Below are positions 13,149 through 21,200 of a DNA stretch of 22,650 bases, one piece after another. Under the pieces are notes generated by a model, which ran no database searches, was not told where the DNA came from, and saw only the letters and a program-made list of their open reading frames with translations. Position 1 is the first letter of the stretch; each line of letters starts with the position of its first letter. The position numbers were made by a program, and so were the translations under genes. The stretch is from JAJXYP01 sp035541855 (GTDB lineage Bacteria; Patescibacteriota; Minisyncoccia; UBA6257; 2-01-FULL-56-20), in NCBI GenBank assembly GCA_035541855.1, contig DATKMM010000025.1:1-22650 (forward strand), written 5' to 3'.

Positions 13149-13177
13149 ATTATATGAGAAAAAGTGAAAACCCGCAA
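13149..13177 (-). promoter_or_regulatory. Promoter of tRNA-Lys
   Basis: On the minus strand there is -35-like TTGCGG (13172-13177), a 17-nt spacer and a perfect -10 TATAAT (13149-13154), which ends 11 nt before the first tRNA base. It allows tRNA-Lys to be transcribed separately from tRNA-Arg. Confidence 0.6.
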
Positions 13178-13199
13178 TCCCGGACATTTCAATTCGAAG

Positions 13200-13271
13200 T
13201 GCCCTCGCAGGGAGTTGAACCCCGATCTCGTGGTTCGAAGCCACGCGTGATGTCCGTTTCACTACAAGGGC
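13200..13271 (-). tRNA. tRNA-Arg(UCG)
   Basis: A 72-nt cloverleaf on the minus strand. The acceptor stem GCCCTTG pairs with CGAGGGC (one G-U), the D stem is GTGA/TCAC, the anticodon stem CGTGG/CCACG has loop CTTCGAA and anticodon UCG, the T stem is CGGGG/CCCTG with loop TTCAACT, and the discriminator is A. CCA is not encoded. It reads CGA codons by exact pairing. It is 62 nt upstream of tRNA-Lys. Confidence 0.93.
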
Positions 13272-13289
13272 GTGCTGCTATCCAATAAA

Positions 13290-13298
13290 TGCTACAAT
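13290..13298 (+). promoter_or_regulatory. Extended -10 promoter of the site-2 protease gene, predicted leaderless
   Basis: TG-C-TACAAT (hexamer 13293-13298) ends 7 nt before the ATG at 13306. It sits in the 34-nt gap behind the divergent tRNA-Arg gene. There is no Shine-Dalgarno sequence. Confidence 0.6.
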
Positions 13299-13305
13299 TA
13301 TTCCC

Positions 13306-13938
13306 ATGGATGTTGCAACCATCGTTTTCGAGGTCGTCGTCCTGCTCTTCTCGGCCATCCTCCACGAGATCGCGCACGGCTACATGGCCGAACGCCTGGG
13401 GGACGACACGGCGCGGCGGGCGGGACGGCTGACGCTCAATCCGCTCGTGCACCTCGACCCGTTCGGCTCGGTCCTCATGCCGCTTTTCCTGCTTTGGGTG
13501 AGCGGCGGCAGTTTCTTTTTCGCGGCGGCGAAGCCGGTGCCGTACGACCCGCGCAACCTGAAGGACCCGCGCAGCGGTTCCGCGAAGATCGCGCTCGCGG
13601 GGCCGGCGACGAATTTTTTTCTGGCCCTGCTCTTCGGCGTCATCGTCCGGATCGGGACTGCGGCCGGCGCGCCGGATGCGTTCCTGTCGCTCCTCGCGGT
13701 CATCGTCTACATCAATATTATTTTAGGATTGTTTAATCTCGTTCCCATCCCGCCGCTCGACGGCTCGCGCGTGCTCTTCGCCGCGCTGCCGCAGACGCGG
13801 GCGACGTTCCGCGTGATGTACGCCCTGGAGCGATGGGGCTTGCTCATCGTCCTTATCTTCGTCTTCTTCGGGTTCCAGCTCCTGGTCCCGCTCATCCAGC
13901 TGCTCTTCACGCTGTTCACCGGCCAGCCTCCTTTTTGA
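13306..13938 (+). CDS. Site-2 protease family (M50) membrane metalloprotease
   Basis: A compact 210-residue intramembrane zinc protease homologue. The catalytic HEIAHG (HExxH, residues 20-24) lies in the first helix, and the third zinc ligand is Asp152 in NLVPIPPLDGSR (144-155). About five or six hydrophobic helices surround these, including ALAGPATNFFLALLFGVIV (97-115). No PDZ or CBS domain is present, which places it in the minimal M50 group rather than RseP. Such proteins cut membrane-bound regulators or leftover signal peptides; the substrate here is unknown. The ATG follows an extended -10 box by 7 nt. The 3' end overlaps the convergent obgE stop by 23 nt, so there is no room for separate terminators. 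Confidence 0.93.
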   Translation: MDVATIVFEVVVLLFSAILHEIAHGYMAERLGDDTARRAGRLTLNPLVHLDPFGSVLMPLFLLWVSGGSFFFAAAKPVPYDPRNLKDPRSGSAKIALAGPATNFFLALLFGVIVRIGTAAGAPDAFLSLLAVIVYINIILGLFNLVPIPPLDGSRVLFAALPQTRATFRVMYALERWGLLIVLIFVFFGFQLLVPLIQLLFTLFTGQPPF

Positions 13939-14884
13939 TTTTATTCAATATCGCTTCGAGCTTTTTGACGCCGGCCGTGTCATGGACCGAAACGGGAATG
14001 GCACGCAATCCCTCCGCCGCGAGCGCGGCGACTTTCTTTTTGAGCCCGGCGGGGGATGCGGTATCGCTCTTGCTCAGGAAGATGTATTCCGGTTTTTGGA
14101 GCAGCGCCGGATTCCAGGCGCCGAGCTCGGCGCGGACGGTGCGGTAATCGGCGGCTGGGTCGTCCGATTCCGAGGAGATGAAATGGAACAGGATGCGCGT
14201 GCGCTCAATGTGGCGGAGGAACCGGGCGCCGAGGCCGCGGCCAGCGGCCGAACCTTCGATAAGGCCGGGGATATCGGCGAGGATGAGCCCGTAGTAGACG
14301 CCGAGGTTCGGTTCGAGCGTGGTGAAGGGATAGTTCGCGACCTTCGCGCTTGCGTTCGTGAGCCGGTTCAGCATGCTCGACTTGCCGGCGTTCGGGAGGC
14401 CGACGAAGCCGACGTCGGCAATGAGCTTCAGTTCGAGCCGGAGCTCGAACGCTTCGCCGGGTATGCCCGGCTGCGATTGCCGCGGCGACGTGTTGTGCGC
14501 GGACCTGAACTGCAGGTTGCCCTTGCCTCCCTTGCCGCCTTCCGCGAGCAGGATCCGTTCGCCGGTTTTTTCAACCGCGATGTCGGCGCCGGTCGTGAGG
14601 TTGTGCACGACCGTCCCGATTGGGAGCTTGAGGACCAGGTCCTTGCCCGCATGCCCGTCGCGGAACTGCGGCCGTCCGTCCTGGCCGTTCCCGGCGGCGA
14701 ACTCTTTTTTGAAGCGGAACTGGCCGAGCGCGGAAAGGTCGGATACGCCTTCCGCGTACACGCTCCCGCCCAGGCCGCCGGAGCCGCCCGCCGGCCCGAG
14801 CGACATTAAATTCGAATTAAAAGCGACCGCGCCTTTGCCGCCATGCCCGGCCGATATTTTAATGGAAACTTCATCGATCAGCAT
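13916..14884 (-). CDS. obgE: Obg-family GTPase (ObgE/CgtA)
   Basis: A ribosome-associated GTPase involved in 50S maturation and growth control. The 322 residues hold the glycine-rich Obg fold (1-155, with GPAGGSGGLGGSV and GGKGGKGN) and a G domain with G1 GLPNAGKS (162-169), switch region YPFTTLEPNLG (185-195), G3 DIPG (204-207) and a G4 position SKSD (271-274) in place of the canonical NKxD. It ends after the G domain with no OCT or acidic C-terminal extension. The Asn-to-Ser change could weaken guanine contact, though the Asp that sets GTP specificity remains. The ATG is 9 nt after the greA stop, without a Shine-Dalgarno sequence. It is last in the metal-transporter/greA/obgE run and overlaps the M50 gene tail to tail. 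Confidence 0.96.
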   Translation of the reverse strand: MLIDEVSIKISAGHGGKGAVAFNSNLMSLGPAGGSGGLGGSVYAEGVSDLSALGQFRFKKEFAAGNGQDGRPQFRDGHAGKDLVLKLPIGTVVHNLTTGADIAVEKTGERILLAEGGKGGKGNLQFRSAHNTSPRQSQPGIPGEAFELRLELKLIADVGFVGLPNAGKSSMLNRLTNASAKVANYPFTTLEPNLGVYYGLILADIPGLIEGSAAGRGLGARFLRHIERTRILFHFISSESDDPAADYRTVRAELGAWNPALLQKPEYIFLSKSDTASPAGLKKKVAALAAEGLRAIPVSVHDTAGVKKLEAILNKIKKEAGR

Positions 14885-14893
14885 GGGTTGGTT

Positions 14894-15400
14894 TTAGATG
14901 ATTTTAATGATGAGGTATTCCCGCGTGCCGCTTGCGGCGGCAACCGTGACCGCGTCGCCGGTGGCATGGCCGATGAGCGCCGCGCCGAGCGGGGACCGGT
15001 GCGAGATGCGGCCGTTCGGCGGATCGGTCTCGGCCGGACCGACGATCTCGAAAGTTTTTTCGCCGCCATCCGATGTTTTGAGCACGACGGTCGAGCCGAG
15101 CCGGACCTTCCCGCCGGCGTCCGGGCCGGAAGGGATCGCGACCGCGCGCTTCAGCTGGCTTTCGATCCCGAAGATCTTCCGGTGGGCGGACCGCAGGGCG
15201 CCCTTGGCCTGCTTATACTCCGCGTTGTCGGAGCGGTCGCCGTAGGCGGCGGTGCGCTCGGTCTCGGCGGCGAGCCCGGGGAGCCGCCGCCTCAGTTTTT
15301 CGACCTCATCCTGCAGGCGCCTGATGCCCGCCGGCGTCAGGTGGACCGGCTCGCCGTCCTGCGTCCGGGATTCATGTTTCTTTAATTTATGCAGCTGCAT
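14894..15400 (-). CDS. greA: Transcript cleavage factor GreA/GreB family
   Basis: Rescues backtracked RNA polymerase by stimulating cleavage of the nascent RNA's 3' end through the secondary channel. The 168 residues hold a coiled-coil N-terminal domain (about 19-92) with tip motif GDRSDNAEY (54-62), whose acidic pair Asp55/Asp58 corresponds to Asp41/Glu44 of E. coli GreA. A C-terminal FKBP-like domain follows, with GRISHRSPLGAALIG (130-144). The first 18 residues (basic, hydrophilic) are extra compared with typical GreA, so translation might start later, but no internal Met is available. It starts 16 nt after the permease stop. It acts on the RpoBC polymerase encoded in the same window. Confidence 0.93.
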   Translation of the reverse strand: MQLHKLKKHESRTQDGEPVHLTPAGIRRLQDEVEKLRRRLPGLAAETERTAAYGDRSDNAEYKQAKGALRSAHRKIFGIESQLKRAVAIPSGPDAGGKVRLGSTVVLKTSDGGEKTFEIVGPAETDPPNGRISHRSPLGAALIGHATGDAVTVAAASGTREYLIIKII

Positions 15401-15416
15401 GGCGGCGGTCGTCGCG

Positions 15417-16187
15417 CTATTTTTTCTTCTTCAGCAGACTGAGCACGAAGAACGCCGCCGAGACCACGACCACCGTCGGTCCGAGGACGGTGCCGTATCG
15501 GGCCGAAAGGAAAAATCCGATGAGCATGGAGGCGACCGAAATGAGCGCGGATGCCGTGAGGAACGGCGCGAGCGAATGGGTGAGCTGCCGGGCGGCGGAA
15601 GCGGGGATGATGATGAGCGATCCGACCAGGAGCGCGCCGAGGAAGCGGAGGTTGGCGAGGATGGCGAGCCCGAAAATGAGCAGGAAGACGAGGTTCATGC
15701 GGTTCACGTTAATGCCGGAAGACGAGGCGAGCTCGGGCGAGAAGAGCGCGATGATGAACCTGTTGCGGAAGATCCACAGGGTCACGATGATGACCAGGCT
15801 CGCGCCGACGCCGAGCGCGAAGCCGGCGAACGACAGGTTCCCGAACCCGCCGAAGAGCGCGTCAACCAGCTCCTCCGTGGAATTGATAAGCAAAGCGCCG
15901 ATCGCCACGGAGCTCGCGAAGATGACGCCGATCGCGGCCTCGGCGGAGAGCTCGGTCTTCTTCTGGAGCTGCCAGATGAGCAGGATGCCGGCGAAAAGCG
16001 TGAGGCCGCCGCCGAAGAACGGGTTCAGGTTCCAGATGACGGCGAGGCCGAGGCCGGGGATGGCGATGTGGGACATCACGTCGCCCGCGAGGATGGTCCG
16101 CTTCATGAGCGCGAACGCGCCCACGAGCCCGGCGGCGGCTGCGGCGAGTACCGCGAGAACGATCGCGTAAACGTCAGTGGCTGCCAT
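15417..16187 (-). CDS. Metal ABC transporter permease (ABC-3/ZnuB family)
   Basis: A 256-residue polytopic protein with about eight or nine hydrophobic helices. Family marks are LMKRTILAGDVMSHIAIPGLGLA near the N-terminus (the coupling region seen in ZnuB/MntB proteins) and LRFLGALLVGSLIIIPASAARQL toward the C-terminus. Such permeases import Zn2+ or Mn2+ with an ATPase and a solute-binding lipoprotein. I chose the Met at 16187, since MAATDVYAIVLAV fits the family start and overlaps the ATPase stop by 14 nt. An upstream Met at 16223 would add a 12-residue polar leader and is less likely. No solute-binding protein gene (ZnuA type) is adjacent. A very basic KKKK tail ends the protein. Confidence 0.9.
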   Translation of the reverse strand: MAATDVYAIVLAVLAAAAAGLVGAFALMKRTILAGDVMSHIAIPGLGLAVIWNLNPFFGGGLTLFAGILLIWQLQKKTELSAEAAIGVIFASSVAIGALLINSTEELVDALFGGFGNLSFAGFALGVGASLVIIVTLWIFRNRFIIALFSPELASSSGINVNRMNLVFLLIFGLAILANLRFLGALLVGSLIIIPASAARQLTHSLAPFLTASALISVASMLIGFFLSARYGTVLGPTVVVVSAAFFVLSLLKKKK

Positions 16188-16881
16188 GGTGGTGGAAGTG
16201 ATGGAAATATTTGTGCGGACCATACAGCTTTTCGAGCGCCTCGGGCGTGAGCGCCTCCTCCGGCACGCCGAAGCTCACCTCCGTTTTGTCCAGGCAGAGG
16301 ACCTTGTTCGCGTAGCGATAGACGAAGCTCAGGTCGTGCGAGACGAGGATGATCGTCATGCCGTACTCGTCCTGGAGGCGGTGGACCAGTTCGTAGATCT
16401 GCCCCTCGCCGGTGACGTCGATGCTCGCGGTCGGTTCGTCGAGGATGAGGACGTTCGGTTTGCCAAGCAGGGCGAAGGCGATGAGCGCGCGCTGGAACTG
16501 GCCGCCGGAAAGATGGCCGACCGGCGTTTTCATGATCTTTTCATCCAGCCCTACGGTTTTAATGATGTCGGCGATGTCCCCGTCGGGCAGTTTCAGGACC
16601 GCCGCTTTGGCGGCGAGGAGATTCTTGAAGTTGATAGGCAAATGCCGGTCGGCGTTGATCTTCTGGGGGACGTAGCCGATGCGCGTGCCGTCGCCCCACC
16701 GGATGGCACCTTCATAGGGGATCATGCCGAGAAGCGCGCGGAGCAGGACGCTTTTCCCGGCGCCGTTCGGGCCGATGACGGCCAGGCTGTCGCCCGTTTC
16801 GAGCGTGAAACTTACCTTCTGCAGGGCCGCCTCGCCGTCAAAGGCGATCCGCAGGTTGGATATTGTAAGCACCTGTGCCAT
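16174..16881 (-). CDS. Metal ABC transporter ATP-binding protein (ZnuC-like) with His-rich tail
   Basis: The 235-residue ATPase subunit powers the adjacent permease. Walker A GPNGAGKS (37-44), Q-loop PQK (72-74), signature LSGGQ (124-128), Walker B VLILDEP (144-150) and the H-loop His182 in LVSHD are all intact. The C-terminus is YGPHKYFHHFHHHGSH, with seven His in the last thirteen residues. This suggests a metal-sensing or buffering tail and supports Zn2+ (or another transition metal) as substrate. It opens the run ATPase-permease-greA-obgE. The start has a perfect extended -10 (TGA-TATAAT) ending 6 nt before the ATG, predicting a leaderless message. Confidence 0.93.
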   Translation of the reverse strand: MAQVLTISNLRIAFDGEAALQKVSFTLETGDSLAVIGPNGAGKSVLLRALLGMIPYEGAIRWGDGTRIGYVPQKINADRHLPINFKNLLAAKAAVLKLPDGDIADIIKTVGLDEKIMKTPVGHLSGGQFQRALIAFALLGKPNVLILDEPTASIDVTGEGQIYELVHRLQDEYGMTIILVSHDLSFVYRYANKVLCLDKTEVSFGVPEEALTPEALEKLYGPHKYFHHFHHHGSH

Positions 16882-16887
16882 AAGGCC

Positions 16888-16896
16888 ATTATATCA
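16888..16896 (-). promoter_or_regulatory. Extended -10 promoter of the metal ABC/greA/obgE run, predicted leaderless
   Basis: TG-A-TATAAT on the minus strand (perfect hexamer at 16888-16893), 6 nt, then the ATG at 16881. It is the best consensus match among the leaderless starts. No Zur-like palindrome was evident. Confidence 0.68.
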
Positions 16897-16911
16897 TCAA
16901 TTTCATGCGTC

Positions 16912-17080
16912 TCGCTCCGCGGGCATGCGGATGTCGTTCGGGCGCGGTGCGGAAGGTCGAACGGCTTGGTCCCGCGAAACAAAGACACATTGCGGGCGGG
17001 CGACCTGAGCACCGAATGCGGCGCGTCGCTGGAACGCGCCGACATGGCGACCGGGCGACATCCGTATGTCTGCGGAGCGA
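16912..17080 (+). ncRNA. 169-nt inverted-repeat element, candidate structured RNA
   Basis: The 200-nt gap between two minus-strand genes is almost filled by one foldable unit. Its arms, 16912-16936 and 17056-17080, are complementary over 25 positions, 22 by Watson-Crick and three by G-U if read on the plus strand (A-C mismatches on the minus strand). Inside are helix 16945-16950/17009-17014, a GGA/GA internal loop, helix 16954-16959/17001-17006, hairpin 16971-16975/16992-16996, and hairpin 17020-17026/17034-17040 (7 bp, loop of 7). There is no T-run after either arm, so it is not an intrinsic terminator, and there is no convincing coding frame. I found no promoter reading into it on the plus strand. 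It could be a noncoding RNA, a 3' element of the minus-strand gene, or a small mobile palindromic element. The strand is assigned only from the G-U evidence. Confidence 0.5.
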
Positions 17081-17083
17081 TCA

Positions 17084-18247
17084 CTACTGATACTGTATAT
17101 AGCTCGGTTGGGGGCTGAGTTGGAGCACTTCCTCCGGCGTCATCAAATGGCCCTCCGGCCCCTTGGCGTCGTTCTTATAGAACAGCTTGAATCCCGTGAA
17201 CTGCACCGGCTCCGGGACGATCACGCGTTCGTAAGTGTTGATCTTCTTCGCCGGATAGCCGAAGCCGTCCATGTCCATCACGATCTGCACCTGGGGCAGG
17301 GGTTTGATCTCCCGGTAGTTGGTGACCATGTCCTCGGTGAACCGGTGGACCACGAGGATCTTCGGGGGCAGGTTGTTCTGCTCCACGAGGTTCGCGAGAT
17401 AGTTCGCCGCGAAGTTGATGTCCGAGGCGTCCATCGTGCCGATCACGGTGCCCGGCGCCTGGCCGTTATGCATATCGAACTCCGGGTCGAGCGAAAGCTC
17501 CACGTTCGGCATGGCGAGATACTTCTTAAGCAGGGGTACTTCGGTCTCGACATTGCTCAGGCCGACCTGGATGTCGAGAAAGACGAGACCGTTCACCGGT
17601 TGGACGAGGGCGAGCGCCTGGTCGATCTGGCTGTCCGGCATCCGGAGCCGGTATTTGCCGTCCGGGCCGGGGCTGGCCTGCGCGGCGACCGCGATGTAGT
17701 CGAGGGCCGGCACGACCGGCGTCGAGGGGTCGGCGGCGGCCCACATCGCCGTCGTCGAGGCGAGCATGGCCATCATCTGGTCCGGCGGATATTCCCCGAG
17801 CACGCCCATTTGCGTGGAATAAAAATTCCCGTAGTACGCCACGATGCGCTTGAAAGGGAGGAGGGCGCCGGCGTCGGGATAGGGCGCGTCCTTCACCGGC
17901 CAGCCCGTCACGGCGGTCGAGGTCACGGTAATGGTCGTCGAACCGGTCACTATCTTTTTCGTGATGACAGGAAGGTTCGCGATGGCGAGCATTTTCGCGT
18001 CATAGGTGGCCTCGTCGAGCGGTGCGGGCGCGGTGGTGGTAGCGGTGGTGCTTGCGGTATCGGCCGTATCGCCGGTTGCGGCGGCCGTGGTTGTCGCGTT
18101 CAGTTTTGGATCGCCGATGGTGACGGTACGCGTCTGCCCGGTGAGCGCCATCACGGCGAATCCGGCGAACACTATTATAAAAAAGGCCCCCGCGACGGCG
18201 AGCAGCCGCCGGGCGAGCGAGCCATGCGCGAGGGATCGTTGTGCCAT
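17084..18247 (-). CDS. Membrane-anchored extracellular protein, TIM-barrel-like family of unknown function
   Basis: 387 residues from the Met at 18247. The open frame extends 47 codons further, but that stretch overlaps the divergent gene and lacks a start signal. An N-terminal membrane anchor (about 15-35) is followed by a Thr/Ala-rich linker (about 45-75) and a globular domain of about 290 residues. Conserved-looking blocks are RIVAYYGNFYSTQMGVLGEY, LDYIAVAAQ, LVFLDIQVG, VELSLDPEFDM, PPKILVVHRFTEDM and IVMDMDGFG. This spacing of strand-end acidic motifs resembles a family of secreted actinobacterial and cyanobacterial proteins of unknown function that I recall as barrel-like, possibly hydrolase-related. 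No enzyme is claimed. The stop is 3 nt from the 169-nt inverted-repeat element. It is divergent from the giant surface protein, with which it shares the anchor-plus-Thr-rich-linker design. Confidence 0.82.
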   Translation of the reverse strand: MAQRSLAHGSLARRLLAVAGAFFIIVFAGFAVMALTGQTRTVTIGDPKLNATTTAAATGDTADTASTTATTTAPAPLDEATYDAKMLAIANLPVITKKIVTGSTTITVTSTAVTGWPVKDAPYPDAGALLPFKRIVAYYGNFYSTQMGVLGEYPPDQMMAMLASTTAMWAAADPSTPVVPALDYIAVAAQASPGPDGKYRLRMPDSQIDQALALVQPVNGLVFLDIQVGLSNVETEVPLLKKYLAMPNVELSLDPEFDMHNGQAPGTVIGTMDASDINFAANYLANLVEQNNLPPKILVVHRFTEDMVTNYREIKPLPQVQIVMDMDGFGYPAKKINTYERVIVPEPVQFTGFKLFYKNDAKGPEGHLMTPEEVLQLSPQPSYIQYQ

Positions 18248-18253
18248 GCCGTA

Positions 18254-18262
18254 AGTATACCA
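18254..18262 (-). promoter_or_regulatory. Extended -10 promoter of the barrel-like protein gene, predicted leaderless
   Basis: TG-G-TATACT on the minus strand (hexamer 18254-18259) ends 6 nt before the ATG at 18247. It lies within 10 nt of the opposing promoter of the giant surface protein gene. Confidence 0.62.
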
Positions 18263-18270
18263 CGGCCATT

Positions 18271-18279
18271 TGTTACAAT
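18271..18279 (+). promoter_or_regulatory. Extended -10 promoter of the giant surface protein gene, predicted leaderless
   Basis: TG-T-TACAAT (hexamer 18274-18279) ends 7 nt before the ATG at 18287. With the opposing box at 18254-18262 it forms a divergent promoter pair in a 39-bp gap, so the two polymerases would compete for overlapping DNA. Confidence 0.62.
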
Positions 18280-18286
18280 TAATTGT

Positions 18287-21200
18287 ATGGGGCTCTCTCG
18301 CAAAAAAATTGGGCGGAGAGACGTTTTTGACGTCCGGTCGCCCGGTGGAAAAACGGTCAACCTGCGGCGGCCGTTCCGGATGAGGCATCCGTGGGCCACG
18401 GCCGGAGCCGTTACGGTTCTCGTGGCCGTCATTCTTTTCGCCATGCCGAAGTTTTTCACGCGCGCGGAAGTTTCCGATTTTTATCCCGCGATCTGCCTGG
18501 GCGACTGGCAGAATCCCGCGAACGCGGAAGGTTTGCCGGAGACCGCGCAGGCGACCGGCATACCGTTCACGCCGGAGAACTCGGCGATGGACAACGGCTC
18601 CGGCACGCAGATCTTCTGCGGCGGGTTCGTTCCGCCGAGCACGCCTTCCTCGAGCGAGCTGACGAACGTCAGCATCAGTTTCATCTGGCAGATAGGGGAC
18701 GGGACGGTCGCGAGCTCGACCGATGATGCGGCATCATCGTCGTCGGCAGTTTCGGAACCGGTGGCGACCTCGACGACGGCCACTTCCACGTCGGCGACCA
18801 CAACACCAACCACGACGCCAACCTCGCTTCGCTTCCCGCTCAAACTTTTTTCATCGTTCTTTTTCCCGCAGGCTCTGGCGGACGATGAGGATACCAGCAG
18901 CGATAGCGTGGCGACGACCGATGCGACGACCGATGCGCCAGCTGATGCGGTGACCGGCACGCCGCCGGATGCCGCGCCGGATGCCGCGACACCTGCGGCA
19001 ACCGCTCCATCGTCATCCGTTCCAGTACCGGCACCGACCGACACTGCGACGGATACTACAGCCGCTCCGGCGTCGTCATCCGCCCCGACGGATATCGCGA
19101 CGCCCACCACCACGGATACCTCGCCGCCGGCGCCGGCGTCTACCTCCATCGCCACCCCTACTCCAGTTCCGGTTCCCGCGCCAGCTTCTACCACTGACGA
19201 AGGCGCGACCAGCGCGACCAGCTCGCCGAGTTCGACTGTCGTCCTCGGTCCGCCGATCGTCGCGAATCTGGTAACGGTGTCTGACACCCTTTCGACGGGA
19301 ACCTCGAGTCTGATCGCGGTCACGCCTCCCGCGCCCGACGACAATTTCCTTTCCGTGAGCTACAGCACCGATGGCGTGACGTGGATCGATTTCGCCAAGG
19401 TGAGCGCCGCGAACTGGCCCCAGTTCACCGTCACGGTGCCGGTGACGAACTGGACCGACCTCGAAAACCTCCAGATACGCGTCCAGGAAATACCCACGAC
19501 GCAAAGCCCCGTTCCGCCGGTATATCTCGACGGCATGCTGCTCGAGGTGCACTCCGATGTCCCGCCGCCGATCGCCCTGCCGGGGATCGGCCAGCCCTCG
19601 GCGCCGGATTCCGCTTCGCAAACGACGTCGGCGTCATCGAGCGTGGTCGTCCTGCCCGATGGCTCGGTAACGCCGGCCCCTTCGAATCCGAACGGCAATT
19701 TCAGCGCGGATGAATCGCCGGCATTCGATGTTGATTTCAACAGCCTGCCGGCAGCAGCGACCACCACTGTTGCGGCGCCCGCGACCACTGCGACCACCAC
19801 GGACACCATGCCCCTGCCCTCCCCGCCGCAGGATAGTTCGAACACCGCGAGCTCGACCTCGTTCCTCGGGCCGGCGCGCCAACTGCTTTCTTTTTTTTTC
19901 GGGGTGACCGGGGTTGACCGGCTCGTCGCCTACGCGCAGGACGTGCCGCAAAGCGGGGCGCTGCCAACCCAGGCCAATCCGGTCATCGCGGAAATTTTCG
20001 ATCCTGGCGGGAACCTGACCAGCTTCCAGCCCGTCACGCTCGTCACGGCGGATTCCCTGCACGTCGCGCTCACGGACCCCGGCCGGAGCTTCAGGCCCGG
20101 CAAATACGACCTCAAGCTTTGGTTCTGGCGCGACGGTACGGTCTATTATACGGAAAGCGATTTCACGTGGGGAGTGCTCGCGGTCAATTTCGACAAGTCG
20201 ATCTATACATTGGGCGACACGGCAACCGTCGCTTTCGGCGTGCTGGACGACGGCGGCAACACGATCTGCGGCGCGGACGTGGCGATGAGCGTCACCTCGC
20301 CTTCCGGCGCCGTTACGCATTTTTCCACGGCGGACGGGACGATCCAAAGGAATGCGACATGCGGACCTGAAACGGTGACGGACCAGCCGGACTACTCGGC
20401 GACGCTTCCCGCCGATGAGGTCGGCACGTACTCGGTCACGGTCGCCGCCACTACCCTGAACGGCACGCGGCAGGTCACCGATTCGTTCCAGGTGCAGGAC
20501 CCGCCGCTCTTCGACGTGGAGCGCACCGCGCCGACCCGGATCTTTCCGCCGTCGCTGTACCGGGTTTCGCTCGTCGTCACGGCGAACGCGGATTATGCGG
20601 GAGAGGTGACGGAGGAGGTGCCGGCATCGTTCACGGTCACGAACGAAGGAGGGTCGTGGATATCATCGGCGGGAGACGGGCAGACCATCGGCTGGCAGGT
20701 CAATATGAAAAAAGGGGACACCGTCACCCTCAGCTATCTTTTCCTGGCGCCGAACGTCAGCCCCCAGCTTTACCGGCTGGGACCGCTCGCGATCGGCACT
20801 TGGCATGAGGCGCGCCAATGGCAGATCGCGGCGGATGCGGGGGACACGGTGATCTTCATTACGACCGTCGGCTCGACCACGTGGACCGTGCCGGGCGACT
20901 GGAACAGCGCGTCAAATACTATCGAGGTCATCGGCGCCGGCGGCGGCGGAAGGACGGGGAGTAACGCCGGTTCCGGCGGAGGCGCCGGCGGCGGATATTC
21001 GAAGATAGCGGACCTCAGTCTTACGCCGGGGAGTTCGGTCGCGATCCAGATCGGCAGCAGTACCGCCGCCGGCGTCACGGGAGGAGATACCTTCGTAAGC
21101 ACCTCGACCAGCAATACCACATGCGCGAAATCCGCCGTTTGCGCGAAAGGAGGTCCCGCCGCGACCTCGGCAACCGGAGCGACGGCGACGGCGACATCAA

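Noticed and set aside
13916..13938. Regulatory meaning of the 23-nt tail overlap between the M50 protease gene and obgE
   Set aside because: Short convergent overlaps are common in compact genomes, and no terminator or structure stands out.
15252..16250. Long plus-strand open frame opposite the permease and greA
   Set aside because: Its Glu/Arg/Asp-rich low-complexity translation is the complement of a membrane protein gene. The minus frames encode recognisable families.
18248..18388. N-terminal 47-residue extension of the barrel-like protein
   Set aside because: It would overlap the divergent promoter and gene, and the Met at 18247 directly follows a -10 box and precedes the signal anchor.
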